Of a DNA stretch of 64,000 nucleotides, positions 9,346-16,921 are shown in pieces. The translations under genes and the position numbers were made by a program. Under the pieces are notes generated by a model that searched no databases, was not told the DNA's origin, and saw only the letters and a program-made list of their open reading frames with translations. Origin of the DNA: Mesorhizobium wenxiniae (lineage in GTDB: Bacteria > Pseudomonadota > Alphaproteobacteria > Rhizobiales > Rhizobiaceae). Positions within the stretch are counted from its first letter, which is position 1. Each line of letters opens with the position of its first letter. The stretch covers positions 186,001 through 250,000 of the forward strand of contig NZ_NPKH01000024.1 in assembly GCF_002284535.1 (NCBI RefSeq). Reading direction: 5' to 3'.

Positions 9346-9981
9346 ATGAACATCGACAAAGCCAACGCGGCACTGGATTCCGTCTATACGGCAGATACGC
9401 CGAAAGCGCTGGCGGAGGCCTATGCCGCATGGGCTGCGACCTATGACAGCGAAACCGCCTCGCTCGGCTATCTCCTGCCGTTCCTGATCGCCGCCTGGGT
9501 GGCGCGCCATGTGCCATCAGGCGAGGGGCCGCTGCTCGACGCCGGCTGCGGCACCGGTCTGTCGGGACCGTCGCTCAAGGCGCTCGGCTATCGGGACATC
9601 GCCGGGCTCGACCTGTCGGAGGACATGCTGAAAATCGCCGGCAGCCGCCAGGCCTACAGCGAGCTGAAGCAGGCGACGCTTGGCGGTCCGCTGCCTTGGC
9701 CGGACGGCTATTTCCGCGCCTTCTTCTCGACCGGCGTGTTCACCATCAGCCACGCGCCGGCGTCCGGCCTGTATGAACTGGTGCGCATCACGAAAAAGGG
9801 TGGCCACGCCATCTTCACCGTTCGCGACCAGGTGTTCGAGAGCGGCGGTTTTCGTGATGTCTTTGCCGAACTGGAGCACAACGAAAAATGGCGGCCGATC
9901 GAGGAAAGCCCGTGGTTCCGCTGCTATGCGATTGCCGAGCCCGAGGCGCTGGTGAAGACCTTCGTGTTCGAGGTAGTTTGA
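9346..9981 (+). CDS. Class I SAM-dependent methyltransferase
   Basis: 211-residue cytoplasmic protein with a Rossmann methyltransferase core: motif I LLDAGCGTGLSG (about 64-75), the acidic motif II region IAGLDLSEDML, and a motif with LPWPDGYFRAFFSTGVF. The preceding residues (AAWAATYDSETASLGY) resemble the helix before motif I in small-molecule methyltransferases of the UbiE/Williams-Beuren group. The substrate is unknown. AGAGGAATTG precedes the ATG. It lies 44 bases after the ABC permease, so the genes may be cotranscribed without an evident functional link. Confidence 0.8.
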   Translation: MNIDKANAALDSVYTADTPKALAEAYAAWAATYDSETASLGYLLPFLIAAWVARHVPSGEGPLLDAGCGTGLSGPSLKALGYRDIAGLDLSEDMLKIAGSRQAYSELKQATLGGPLPWPDGYFRAFFSTGVFTISHAPASGLYELVRITKKGGHAIFTVRDQVFESGGFRDVFAELEHNEKWRPIEESPWFRCYAIAEPEALVKTFVFEVV

Positions 9982-10002
9982 GCACCGGTTTGCAGGACTT
10001 GC

Positions 10003-10035
10003 GTTCCTCGCCCCCGCGCAGCAGGGGCGAGGAAC
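10003..10035. terminator. Hairpin after the methyltransferase gene
   Basis: GTTCCTCGCCCC (10003-10014) pairs perfectly with 10024-10035 over a 9-base loop, 22 bases past the methyltransferase stop. No T run follows, so it could be a weak terminator or a small repeat. It also lies upstream of the leuC leader region. Confidence 0.5.
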
Positions 10036-10084
10036 CCAGGTTCTGCGATGGCAGCCGCGATTGCCGAAAACCCAAAACATTGGT

Positions 10085-10213
10085 ATGAGCCACGCCATGG
10101 AACAGCTTTTTGGCGATCCGGCCTACAAGGGTTTCGTGCTGCAGGACAGAAAACGCCTGCCGTCGCGATTCTCGGCGCGCGTTTCCGGCGCTCTGACCAG
10201 CCGACTTCGCTAG
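10085..10213 (+). CDS. Possible 42-residue small protein upstream of leuC
   Basis: ATG 10085 to TAG 10213 encodes MSHAMEQLFGDPAYKGFVLQ and a basic end (RKRLPSRFSARVSGALTSRLR). The composition is protein-like and basic. It ends 63 bases before leuC and is followed by a 16-bp perfect palindrome, so it could be a real small gene or a leader. It has no run of Leu codons, which argues against classical leucine attenuation. No strong ribosome site is seen. Confidence 0.25.
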   Translation: MSHAMEQLFGDPAYKGFVLQDRKRLPSRFSARVSGALTSRLR

Positions 10214-10221
10214 GCCGTGTT

Positions 10222-10237
10222 CGCCGGCTAGCCGGCG
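10222..10237. promoter_or_regulatory. 16-bp perfect palindrome 40 bases before leuC
   Basis: CGCCGGCTAGCCGGCG is self-complementary and lies in the leuC leader, just after the small ORF stop. It could be part of a hairpin ending transcripts from upstream or an operator. No T tract follows. Confidence 0.35.
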
Positions 10238-10276
10238 CTTGTCCTTTCCCATTTTCATATCGACGGATTTACGCAC

Positions 10277-11686
10277 ATGAGCGCACCTCGCACCCTCTAC
10301 GACAAGATATTCGACGACCATGTCGTCGATCGCCAGGACGACGGCACCTGCCTGCTCTACATCGACCGTCATCTCGTCCATGAAGTGACCAGCCCGCAAG
10401 CCTTCGAAGGCCTGCGCATGACCGGCAGAAAGGTCCGGCATCCGGAAAAGACGCTGGCCGTGGTCGATCACAATGTGTCGACTTCGCCGGAGCGCAAGTT
10501 CGGCATCAAGAATGAGGAAAGCCGCATCCAGGTCGAGGCGCTGGCCAAGAACGCCAAGGACTTTGGCGTCGAATATTATTCCGAGAAGGATATCCGCCAG
10601 GGCATCGTCCATATCATCGGTCCTGAGCAGGGCTTCACGCTGCCCGGCATGACCATCGTCTGCGGCGACAGCCACACCTCGACGCATGGCGCTTTCGGCG
10701 CATTGGCGCACGGCATCGGCACCTCGGAAGTCGAGCATGTGCTGGCCACGCAGACGCTGATCCAGCGCAAGGCCAAGAACATGCTGGTGCGCGTCGACGG
10801 CGTATTGCCGGAGGGCGTCACCGCCAAGGACATCATATTGGCGATCATCGGCGAGATCGGCACTGCCGGCGGCACCGGCTATGTCATCGAATATGCCGGC
10901 GAGGCGATCCGCGCGCTGTCCATGGAAGGCCGCATGACCATCTGCAATATGTCGATCGAGGGCGGCGCCCGGGCCGGTCTGATCGCGCCTGACGAGACGA
11001 CGTTTGCCTATGTCAAGGACAAGCCGCGCGCGCCGAAGGGCGAGGCGTGGGATGCCGCGCTCGCCTACTGGAAGACGCTGCAGTCCGACGAAGGCGCGCA
11101 TTTCGACAAGGTGGTCGTGCTCGACGCGGCGAAATTGCCGCCGATCGTGTCCTGGGGCTCCTCCCCCGAGGATGTCGTCTCGGTCCAGGGCATCGTGCCG
11201 AACCCCGACGATATCACTGATGAGAACAAGCGCACCTCCAAGCAGCGCGCGCTCGACTATATGGGCCTGACGCCGGGCACCAGGATCACCGATATCGCGC
11301 TCGACCGCGTCTTCATCGGCTCCTGCACCAACGGCCGCATCGAGGATCTGCGCGCCGCCGCCAAGGTGATCGAGGGCAAGACGGTCAATCCGCGGGTCAA
11401 TGCGATGATCGTGCCGGGCTCCGGTCTGGTCAAGGAGCAGGCGGAGGCCGAGGGTCTCGACAAGATCTTTGTCGCCGCCGGCTTCGACTGGCGTGAGCCG
11501 GGCTGCTCGATGTGCCTTGCCATGAATGACGATCGGCTGAAGCCGCATGAGCGCTGCGCCTCGACCTCGAACCGCAATTTCGAGGGCCGTCAGGGCTTCA
11601 AGGGCCGCACCCATCTGGTGTCGCCGGCCATGGCGGCGGCAGCGGCGATCGCCGGCCATTTCGTCGACATCCGCGAGTGGAAATAA
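10277..11686 (+). CDS. leuC: 3-isopropylmalate dehydratase large subunit
   Basis: Aconitase-family [4Fe-4S] enzyme of leucine biosynthesis; with LeuD it isomerises 2-isopropylmalate to 3-isopropylmalate. 469 residues, normal length. Seen: cluster ligands in FIGSCTNGRIEDLR (Cys about 349) and EPGCSMCLAMN (Cys about 409 and 412), the CGDSHTSTHGAFGALAHGIGTSEVEHV signature region, and the substrate-binding SNRNFEGRQG near the C-terminus. leuD is not adjacent; in rhizobia leuC and leuD are commonly split. A strong terminator follows. Confidence 0.97.
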   Translation: MSAPRTLYDKIFDDHVVDRQDDGTCLLYIDRHLVHEVTSPQAFEGLRMTGRKVRHPEKTLAVVDHNVSTSPERKFGIKNEESRIQVEALAKNAKDFGVEYYSEKDIRQGIVHIIGPEQGFTLPGMTIVCGDSHTSTHGAFGALAHGIGTSEVEHVLATQTLIQRKAKNMLVRVDGVLPEGVTAKDIILAIIGEIGTAGGTGYVIEYAGEAIRALSMEGRMTICNMSIEGGARAGLIAPDETTFAYVKDKPRAPKGEAWDAALAYWKTLQSDEGAHFDKVVVLDAAKLPPIVSWGSSPEDVVSVQGIVPNPDDITDENKRTSKQRALDYMGLTPGTRITDIALDRVFIGSCTNGRIEDLRAAAKVIEGKTVNPRVNAMIVPGSGLVKEQAEAEGLDKIFVAAGFDWREPGCSMCLAMNDDRLKPHERCASTSNRNFEGRQGFKGRTHLVSPAMAAAAAIAGHFVDIREWK

Positions 11687-11721
11687 CTCAGGCTGCCACT
11701 GTCCGCATATGAGTGCATACC

Positions 11722-11755
11722 AGAGCCCGAACCGCGATACGGTTCGGGCTCTTTT
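11722..11755 (+). terminator. leuC intrinsic terminator
   Basis: AGAGCCCGAACCG (11722-11734) pairs perfectly with 11740-11752 around a 5-base loop, followed by TTTT. It lies 36 bases past the leuC stop. It ends at the stop codon of the convergent gene and may serve both. Confidence 0.9.
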
Positions 11756-12066
11756 CACGCCGGGCGCCTGACGAGTTCATGGAATTGCTCACGCCGGCCG
11801 GGTTGCTCTGCGGCGACCACCAGCGCCAGTTGGCGTTCGTCGAACAGCTTGAACCACTCGTCCCATTCAACCAGTTCGTAGCCGCCCGCGTTGGTCGGGC
11901 GTTCGGCCTGATCCTGGTCCTGATAGGCGTGTTGGCCGAAGACCAGCCTCAGCAGGGCTTGGGTCCCTGCTTCGGGCGACACGTCGACGATTGCCGGAAA
12001 CCCAGCGCGCGCCGCGGCCCATGAACGAATTGCGTCGTGGTCGGTCAGCATGATCGTATCGGCCAT
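11755..12066 (-). CDS. Conserved-looking hypothetical protein
   Basis: 103-residue soluble, acidic protein that I do not recognise as a named family. It begins MADTIMLTDHDAIRSWAAAR and is rich in Gln, Glu and Trp, with no membrane segment or signal peptide. AGAGGAGA lies upstream of the ATG, and codon use matches its neighbours, so the gene looks real. It is convergent with leuC (its stop abuts the leuC terminator) and divergent from the first GGDEF gene. Confidence 0.7.
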   Translation of the reverse strand: MADTIMLTDHDAIRSWAAARAGFPAIVDVSPEAGTQALLRLVFGQHAYQDQDQAERPTNAGGYELVEWDEWFKLFDERQLALVVAAEQPGRREQFHELVRRPA

Positions 12067-12230
12067 GAAAGCGTCTCCTCTTGGCTGCTGCCGGAAAACG
12101 CCGGCCGCGGTTTCAAGTTCCGTACAGCAGCTTCATCGGCGACCTTGCGCATAGTCGACTTTGCTTAACCGCTTGTTCGGGCTTCCGCTCTAAGGTCTTG
12201 CCTGACGGAAGCGTGGGGGGTCACGGTCCC

Positions 12231-13451
12231 TTGGACACCGGTCTGCTGATAGGGTTGCTCAACCCGACGATCGCGCTTGCGCTCGGCACGGTGTTTCTCG
12301 TGCTGTGGTTCTATCAGCGTCACCGTCCCTATCTGGCCGTGCTCGCCGCCAGCTACTGGCTTTCGGCGGCCGGTTTCCTGTTGCAGTATTTCACGCTGCC
12401 CATCGGCATGGCGCCGACCAAGCTACTCTCCAACCTCTGCTTCACCATCGCCGCCTGTGGTCTCGCTGGCGCGATCGTGACGCGTTATGAACGGCGCGTG
12501 CCCTTTGTCGCGATCGGCGTCCTGGCGAGCGGCGGCCTGGCCGCTTTTTGCTGGTTCATGTTCTTCCAGCCGGATCTCACCTGGCGAATCCTGGTGATGA
12601 ATTTCGCTTTCGGCGGCCTCAGTCTGGTTGTCGCCGCCGAACTGCGCGTGGTGCGCGACAAGGGCCCGACGGAAATGATCCTGTTCGTGCTGTCGCTGCT
12701 TTCCGGGTTGAACTTCTTCGTGCGCACCCTCGTAATCGTCATCGCGCATGGACCTTACCAAAGCTATGACGGGTTCTATGCCTCGTCCTACTGGACAACG
12801 GCGCTGCTGTCGCATGCGCTGCTGTCTTTGCTCATCGCGCTTTGCCTGTTTTGCGCGGCTGCACTCGACGTGATGAAAGCGCTGAAGGCCGAGGCGTACA
12901 CCGACCCGCTGTCGGGCCTGCTCAACCGCCGCGGTTTCGAGGAGCGCGCCACGCTGCTCCTGCAGCACTGCGCCACCGCCAAACTGCCGGTCGCGCTGGT
13001 GCTCGCCGACCTCGATCATTTCAAGGCGCTCAACGATCTGCACGGGCATGCCGCGGGCGATCGCGTGATCGCCGACTTCGCCGCCAAGCTTCTATCGGCT
13101 GCCGGCACCAGCGGCGTCGCCGGCCGCATCGGTGGCGAGGAGTTCGCCGTGCTTTTGCCGCTGAGCGACCTTGGCGCGGCAAGGCTGTTTGCCGAAGCCA
13201 TTCGCACGCTCTATTCGGCGGGCAGCATCGACGGGCTTCCGCACGGTACAAGAGTGACGGCGAGCTTCGGCGTGGCGGCCCGCACCGGCGAGGAAGGGCT
13301 GGAGCCGCTGATGCGCTGCGCCGACGAGGCGCTTTACAAAGCCAAGAGGAACGGCCGCGACAGCGTGCAGCTATCCCATGAACGGTCGGAAACGGTGCTC
13401 GTTGTGGAACCGCTCAAAGCCGCTGAACATCCCGCTCCAAGCCGACGTTAA
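12231..13451 (+). CDS. Membrane diguanylate cyclase, first of tandem pair
   Basis: Probable GTP-to-cyclic-di-GMP synthase. Seen: six or seven hydrophobic helices over the first ~215 residues, then a GGDEF domain with TDPLSGLLNRRGF, LADLDHFKALNDLHGHAAGD and the active-site loop RIGGEEFAVL. There is no RxxD inhibitory site five residues before GGEEF, so product inhibition by that route is not expected. I choose TTG 12231 because GGGGGG lies upstream and the resulting 406 residues match the 407 of the downstream paralogue; a GTG at 12213 is possible. The sensory ligand is unknown. Confidence 0.82.
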   Translation: MDTGLLIGLLNPTIALALGTVFLVLWFYQRHRPYLAVLAASYWLSAAGFLLQYFTLPIGMAPTKLLSNLCFTIAACGLAGAIVTRYERRVPFVAIGVLASGGLAAFCWFMFFQPDLTWRILVMNFAFGGLSLVVAAELRVVRDKGPTEMILFVLSLLSGLNFFVRTLVIVIAHGPYQSYDGFYASSYWTTALLSHALLSLLIALCLFCAAALDVMKALKAEAYTDPLSGLLNRRGFEERATLLLQHCATAKLPVALVLADLDHFKALNDLHGHAAGDRVIADFAAKLLSAAGTSGVAGRIGGEEFAVLLPLSDLGAARLFAEAIRTLYSAGSIDGLPHGTRVTASFGVAARTGEEGLEPLMRCADEALYKAKRNGRDSVQLSHERSETVLVVEPLKAAEHPAPSRR

Positions 13452-13455
13452 CGTC
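13444..13455. promoter_or_regulatory. 12-bp perfect palindrome at the first GGDEF stop codon
   Basis: GACGTTAACGTC spans the TAA stop and is followed by TTTTT. It could act as a small operator for the second GGDEF gene 50 bases downstream. The stem is too short for a convincing terminator. Confidence 0.3.
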
Positions 13456-13503
13456 TTTTTCGCCCGTTCATGATTTGCTGGCGCAGGGAGTGCGAAAAAC
13501 CAC

Positions 13504-14727
13504 ATGGGCGGCGGCGCAGAGTTCATCCTTGCAATCAACTTGCTCGTCGCTGGCCTGTTGGCGGCTGCCTTCATGACCATCTCGTTCAACGATGTGGCGC
13601 GCGCGCCGGCGCGCTGGCTGGTCTTCGGTTATCTGCTCGGGATGGCCTATTTCGCCATCGAGTTCAGCATTCCGATCTTCGACAATGCGCGACCGGCAGT
13701 TGTCGCGGGTTTCGCCGTTTTCCTGGGCGCCACCATCGCCTTCAATGGCGGGCTTGCCCATAAATACGGCGTGGCGCCGCGCTGGGCGCCGATGCTCGTC
13801 TTCCTTTTTGTCGCCACCGTGGCCGTGTATTTCGTACAGGACCTGCCGCGCCAGTCGCTTGCCCGCATGATGGCCTACCAGCTTCCCTATGCGGCCATGC
13901 AGTTCGTCGGCGTCGGCATCGTCTGGTCGTCCAGGCAAAGACGCGACTGGCTCGACCATGCGTTGATGGCCGTTCTGACGGCCAGCGCCCTGCAATTCGT
14001 GAGCAAGCCGTTCATCGCCCATGCAATGGGCGGCTGGGGTGTCAATCCGCAGGCCTATCTGCAGAGCAACTACGCTCTGGTGTCGCAATCGCTCGGCACG
14101 GTGTTCGGCCTGACAATCGCGCTTCTCATTCTGGTCATCCTGGTCCGCGACGTGCTCGCCGAGGCGACGTCGAAGTCGGAGACGGACACGCTATCGAGGT
14201 TGCTCAACCGCGGCGGCTTCGAACGTCATGCCGAGCTGGCGATGCGTGACGCCGTGCGCAAGGGTATTCCGGTCGCCCTGGTCATCGCCGACCTCGATCA
14301 TTTCAAGAGCATCAACGACAGTTTCGGCCACGCGTCCGGCGACCGGGTCATCGAAGCCTTTGCCGGCTTCCTGCGTGATGCGGCCGCCGATCATCACGTC
14401 GCCGGTCGCATTGGTGGTGAGGAATTCGCCATCATCCTGCCGGGGACCAACCTCGCCGCCGCGCGGCTCTTCGCCGAAGGGACGCGCAGCGCTTTCGGGG
14501 CCTTGCCGATCGACTGTCTGCCGGCGGACCATCGTTGCACCGCCAGCTTCGGCGTTGCCGAACTTCACCCGGCCGAAGGGTTTTCCGACCTGCTGCGGGG
14601 CGCCGACGAAGCGCTCTATCAGGCGAAGGGCAGCGGACGCGATTGCGTGCGCATCTCGATAGGATCAATCGCCGCCCGGCAGACGGCTGTTGCCAACGCC
14701 GGGCCGAAGATCAGCGGCAGGGGCTGA
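13504..14727 (+). CDS. Membrane diguanylate cyclase, second of tandem pair
   Basis: Paralogue of the preceding gene: 407 residues with the same plan, an N-terminal membrane sensor of about seven helices (to ~220) and a C-terminal GGDEF domain with TDTLSRLLNRGGF, IADLDHFKSINDSFGHASGD and RIGGEEFAII. Here too no RxxD inhibitory site precedes GGEEF. The membrane halves are diverged while the catalytic halves are very similar, which suggests duplication followed by sensor divergence. It starts 52 bases after the first gene. Its 3' end overlaps the convergent small exported protein gene by 17 bases. Confidence 0.9.
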   Translation: MGGGAEFILAINLLVAGLLAAAFMTISFNDVARAPARWLVFGYLLGMAYFAIEFSIPIFDNARPAVVAGFAVFLGATIAFNGGLAHKYGVAPRWAPMLVFLFVATVAVYFVQDLPRQSLARMMAYQLPYAAMQFVGVGIVWSSRQRRDWLDHALMAVLTASALQFVSKPFIAHAMGGWGVNPQAYLQSNYALVSQSLGTVFGLTIALLILVILVRDVLAEATSKSETDTLSRLLNRGGFERHAELAMRDAVRKGIPVALVIADLDHFKSINDSFGHASGDRVIEAFAGFLRDAAADHHVAGRIGGEEFAIILPGTNLAAARLFAEGTRSAFGALPIDCLPADHRCTASFGVAELHPAEGFSDLLRGADEALYQAKGSGRDCVRISIGSIAARQTAVANAGPKISGRG

Positions 14728-15061
14728 GTTCCGGCATCTCGCCGTCGGAAAGCCCATACATATAACTGCGGCCCTTCACGAAAACCGGCGGCCTGTAGCA
14801 GTCGCGGCTGCTGACGTCATCCGCGTCGTTTTCATAGATTTTGGGCTGGCCGGCGCCGGTGTAGTCCGACAGTTCCTTGGCTAGGCTGCCCTCGCCAACG
14901 AGGATGCGCTTGTAGCCGGCGGCGCTTTCGATGACGAGATTGCCAAAAGAATCGGCGTAGACCCGGTCGCGCGTCCCGGCGAGTGCCGGTGCTGCGAGGC
15001 CGATGGCCACCGCCACCAGGATGATCGCCGTAAGGCGCGATCTGCCTGAATTCGAATGCAT
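14711..15061 (-). CDS. Small exported protein
   Basis: 116 residues. Seen: a signal peptide (AIILVAVAIGLAAPALA, cleavage about residue 28), then a beta-type mature region, TRDRVYADSFGNLVIESAAG, with two Cys (DCYRPPVF and the C-terminal SPCR) that could form a periplasmic disulfide. It is not a family I can name. ATG 15061 is chosen because GGGGGA lies eight bases upstream; an ATG four codons earlier is in frame. A CtrA-like TTAA-N7-TTAA site lies 45-60 bases upstream. Confidence 0.7.
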   Translation of the reverse strand: MHSNSGRSRLTAIILVAVAIGLAAPALAGTRDRVYADSFGNLVIESAAGYKRILVGEGSLAKELSDYTGAGQPKIYENDADDVSSRDCYRPPVFVKGRSYMYGLSDGEMPELSPCR

Positions 15062-15105
15062 GGCGTCCCCCATTTGTCAGAGGCGAGTCTTCCTCGAATC
15101 ATAAA

Positions 15106-15130
15106 TTAACCTTTTATTAACCTTTGTTAA
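15106..15130. promoter_or_regulatory. CtrA-like binding site with an extra half-site
   Basis: TTAA (15106-15109), seven bases, TTAA (15117-15120), then six bases and a third TTAA (15127-15130). This fits the CtrA consensus TTAA-N7-TTAA. It lies upstream of the minus-strand exported protein gene and in the shared region with the gene at 15297. Confidence 0.45.
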
Positions 15131-15296
15131 GAGGCCAGGCCTGCTGGCAGCCAGATCTCGGCAAACATGGTTAATATCCGGCGCCTTGGAAGCCTGCGGC
15201 CATCTTTCGGCCATGCTTGCCCGCACCATCGCGGCCGGCGCGGGTGATCTTGGCCACGCATCGCGGCTGGATTGACGCGTAGAGAGGCAGCAGCAT

Positions 15297-15632
15297 ATGG
15301 CGTTAAGCCGGACGTTTCGGGTGACGCTTGTCCATGTTCCATTGCTGATCACCGTTGCCTGCGTCTCGCAGACCAATGCGCCGGCCACCGCGACCGATTC
15401 ACCACAGCCGCGCACCGCCACTTACACTTGCGCTGATGGCACAAGGATCACCATCGAAAACCTCGGCACTTCGGTGCGCGTGCTTGGCCCGGACGGCGCC
15501 AGCGAGGACCTGCCGGCCTCGCCCGCCAATCAAAGCAGCCGCTTCGGCGCGGCGCATGACGCAATCGTGATCGACGGGCGCGACGCGCTGGTGATGAAGG
15601 GCGGGAAGACGCCGCTGACCTGCACCCGCTGA
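15297..15632 (+). CDS. MliC-like lipoprotein (C-type lysozyme inhibitor family)
   Basis: 111 residues. Seen: a signal peptide with a possible lipobox LITVAC (Cys about 22), then a short beta domain with the MliC pattern: TATYTCADGTRITIENLG near the start and ALVMKGGKTPLTCTR at the end, two Cys placed to form the family disulfide. Family members sit in the outer membrane or periplasm and inhibit vertebrate-type lysozyme. The assignment rests on motif pattern only, and the lipobox is imperfect. Confidence 0.65.
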   Translation: MALSRTFRVTLVHVPLLITVACVSQTNAPATATDSPQPRTATYTCADGTRITIENLGTSVRVLGPDGASEDLPASPANQSSRFGAAHDAIVIDGRDALVMKGGKTPLTCTR

Positions 15633-15635
15633 CCG

Positions 15636-15870
15636 GGTGTGTCGATAACCAGGTGATGCCGGCCTGCAATGGTGGATCCCTGCGCTTCCCTACAGCGCTG
15701 CCTCTTAGGCGCGCAAAGGACGCTGTAGAACTTTAATTTTGCGCATAACCTTTCCGAAACGAATTCGATTTCGGGAATCATGCGCGGGCTCACGTACCGA
15801 AATGTACGCTCCGCTCCGGTTCTCGGCATCCACCATTTTCGGCGCGGCCTGACGTGAATCTCAACACATC
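15636..15870. repeat. Nested palindromic element (family P2 carrying family P3)
   Basis: The outer ends resemble the 31421-31563 element: GCCGGCCTGC and ATGGTGG on the left, and ACGCTCCGCTCCGGTTCTCGG, CCACCA, then GCGGCCTGA and TGAATCTC on the right. About 90 bp have been added inside, with a second palindromic unit (GCGCAAAGGACGCTGTAG, then GCGCAT...CCGAAA...TTTCGG...ATGCGC, about 15710-15785). The rest of the 15633-16098 gap shows no gene. Confidence 0.75.
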
Positions 15871-16098
15871 GGGCAGATATGCCGCACTGCAGCGAACATT
15901 GCGCCGGCTTTGGCTCGCGCCCTAATCGATTGAAGCGAAACACCGCCCATTTGTCAGACTAAATTACGTTTTCGAAACGATTTTCCGGCTTTGACGCGGT
16001 GCAAAAAGCGCATTAGAAACCGGCTGTCCGAAGTCGCAACCGGAAGCGGTAACGCCGCATTTCCCCTGGGGCTCCAGAGACGCCGAACTGGGGGAGCC

Positions 16099-16518
16099 AT
16101 GAGCAAATCACCAGCCACCCGCGAATTTGCCAGACGTGAACGGCCGCTTTCGCCGCATCTGACCGTCTATCGACCGCCGATCACGATGACGATGTCGATC
16201 ATCCATCGCATCACCGGTGGGGCGCTTTATTTCGGCACGCTACTGGTCGCGCTGTGGCTGATGGCGGCGGCGAGCTCGCAATCCACCTTCGATGCCGTCA
16301 ACTGGGCCTTCGGCTCGTGGCTGGGACGGCTGGTGCTGTTCTTCTATACCTGGGCGCTGATGCACCACATGCTGGGCGGCGTGCGCCATCTGATCTGGGA
16401 TACCGGGGCCGGTCTTGAAAAGGACACGGCCTCCAGGATCGCCTGGGCGACGCTGGCCGGCTCGATCGTGCTGACGCTGCTGATCTGGATCGCCGGCTAC
16501 ATGGCACGGGGAGCCTGA
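16099..16518 (+). CDS. sdhC: Succinate dehydrogenase cytochrome b556 subunit
   Basis: Membrane anchor of complex II that helps bind haem b and ubiquinone. 139 residues. Seen: RPLSPHLTVYRPPITMTMSI (family N-terminal signature with the quinone-site Ser), SIIHRITGG, three transmembrane helices, and the haem-ligand region ALMHHMLGGVRHLIWD. ATG 16099 follows GGGGGAGCC. It is first of four tightly packed sdhCDAB genes. An earlier in-frame start would add 36 unrelated residues. Confidence 0.95.
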   Translation: MSKSPATREFARRERPLSPHLTVYRPPITMTMSIIHRITGGALYFGTLLVALWLMAAASSQSTFDAVNWAFGSWLGRLVLFFYTWALMHHMLGGVRHLIWDTGAGLEKDTASRIAWATLAGSIVLTLLIWIAGYMARGA

Positions 16519-16520
16519 TC

Positions 16521-16916
16521 GTGAGCCACCGCAACACCGACATGCGCACGCCGCTGGCGAAGGTCCGCGGCCTCGGCTCCGCCCGCGAGGGCACGGAGCA
16601 TTTCTGGCGCCAGCGCCTGACGGCGATCGCCAACATCCCGCTGATCCTGTTCTTCGTGGGCTTCCTGATCGCGTTGAACGGCGCCGGCTACGCGGAAGTG
16701 CGCGCCGCACTTGCCAACCCGTTCGTGGCGCTGATCCTGGCCCTGGTGCTCTTGTCCGGGCTCTACCATATGCGCCTCGGCATGCAGGCGATCATCGAGG
16801 ACTATGTACATGGCGAGGGCATGAGGCTGGCGCTGCTCGCACTCAACACATTCTTTCCCGTGGTGGTCGGCGTCGCCTCGATCTTCGCCCTGCTCAAACT
16901 GGCATTTGGAGGCTGA
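16521..16916 (+). CDS. sdhD: Succinate dehydrogenase membrane anchor subunit
   Basis: Second membrane subunit of complex II. 131 residues with three transmembrane helices. Seen: the N-terminal MRTPLAKVRGLGSAREGTEHFW typical of alphaproteobacterial SdhD, and GLYHMRLGMQAIIEDYVHGEG with the conserved haem/quinone-site His and Asp-Tyr. GTG start two bases after the sdhC stop, so probably translationally coupled. Confidence 0.94.
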   Translation: MSHRNTDMRTPLAKVRGLGSAREGTEHFWRQRLTAIANIPLILFFVGFLIALNGAGYAEVRAALANPFVALILALVLLSGLYHMRLGMQAIIEDYVHGEGMRLALLALNTFFPVVVGVASIFALLKLAFGG

Positions 16917-16921
16917 AAATT

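Noticed and set aside
9815..11758. A 647-codon open frame on the minus strand across leuC
   Set aside because: It lies opposite leuC, which has all catalytic Cys motifs. The antisense translation is low-complexity Arg/Asp/His-rich sequence with no domain; long antisense frames are common in GC-rich DNA.
13444..13460. GACGTTAACGTC plus TTTTT considered as a terminator of the first GGDEF gene
   Set aside because: A 6-bp stem with no loop is too weak; listed only as a palindrome.
15530..15943. Minus-strand ORF with WW-x-PRTGAERTF peptide (and its match at 31435-31938)
   Set aside because: The shared peptide is produced by a palindromic intergenic repeat, not by two homologous genes; neither has a ribosome site or domain.
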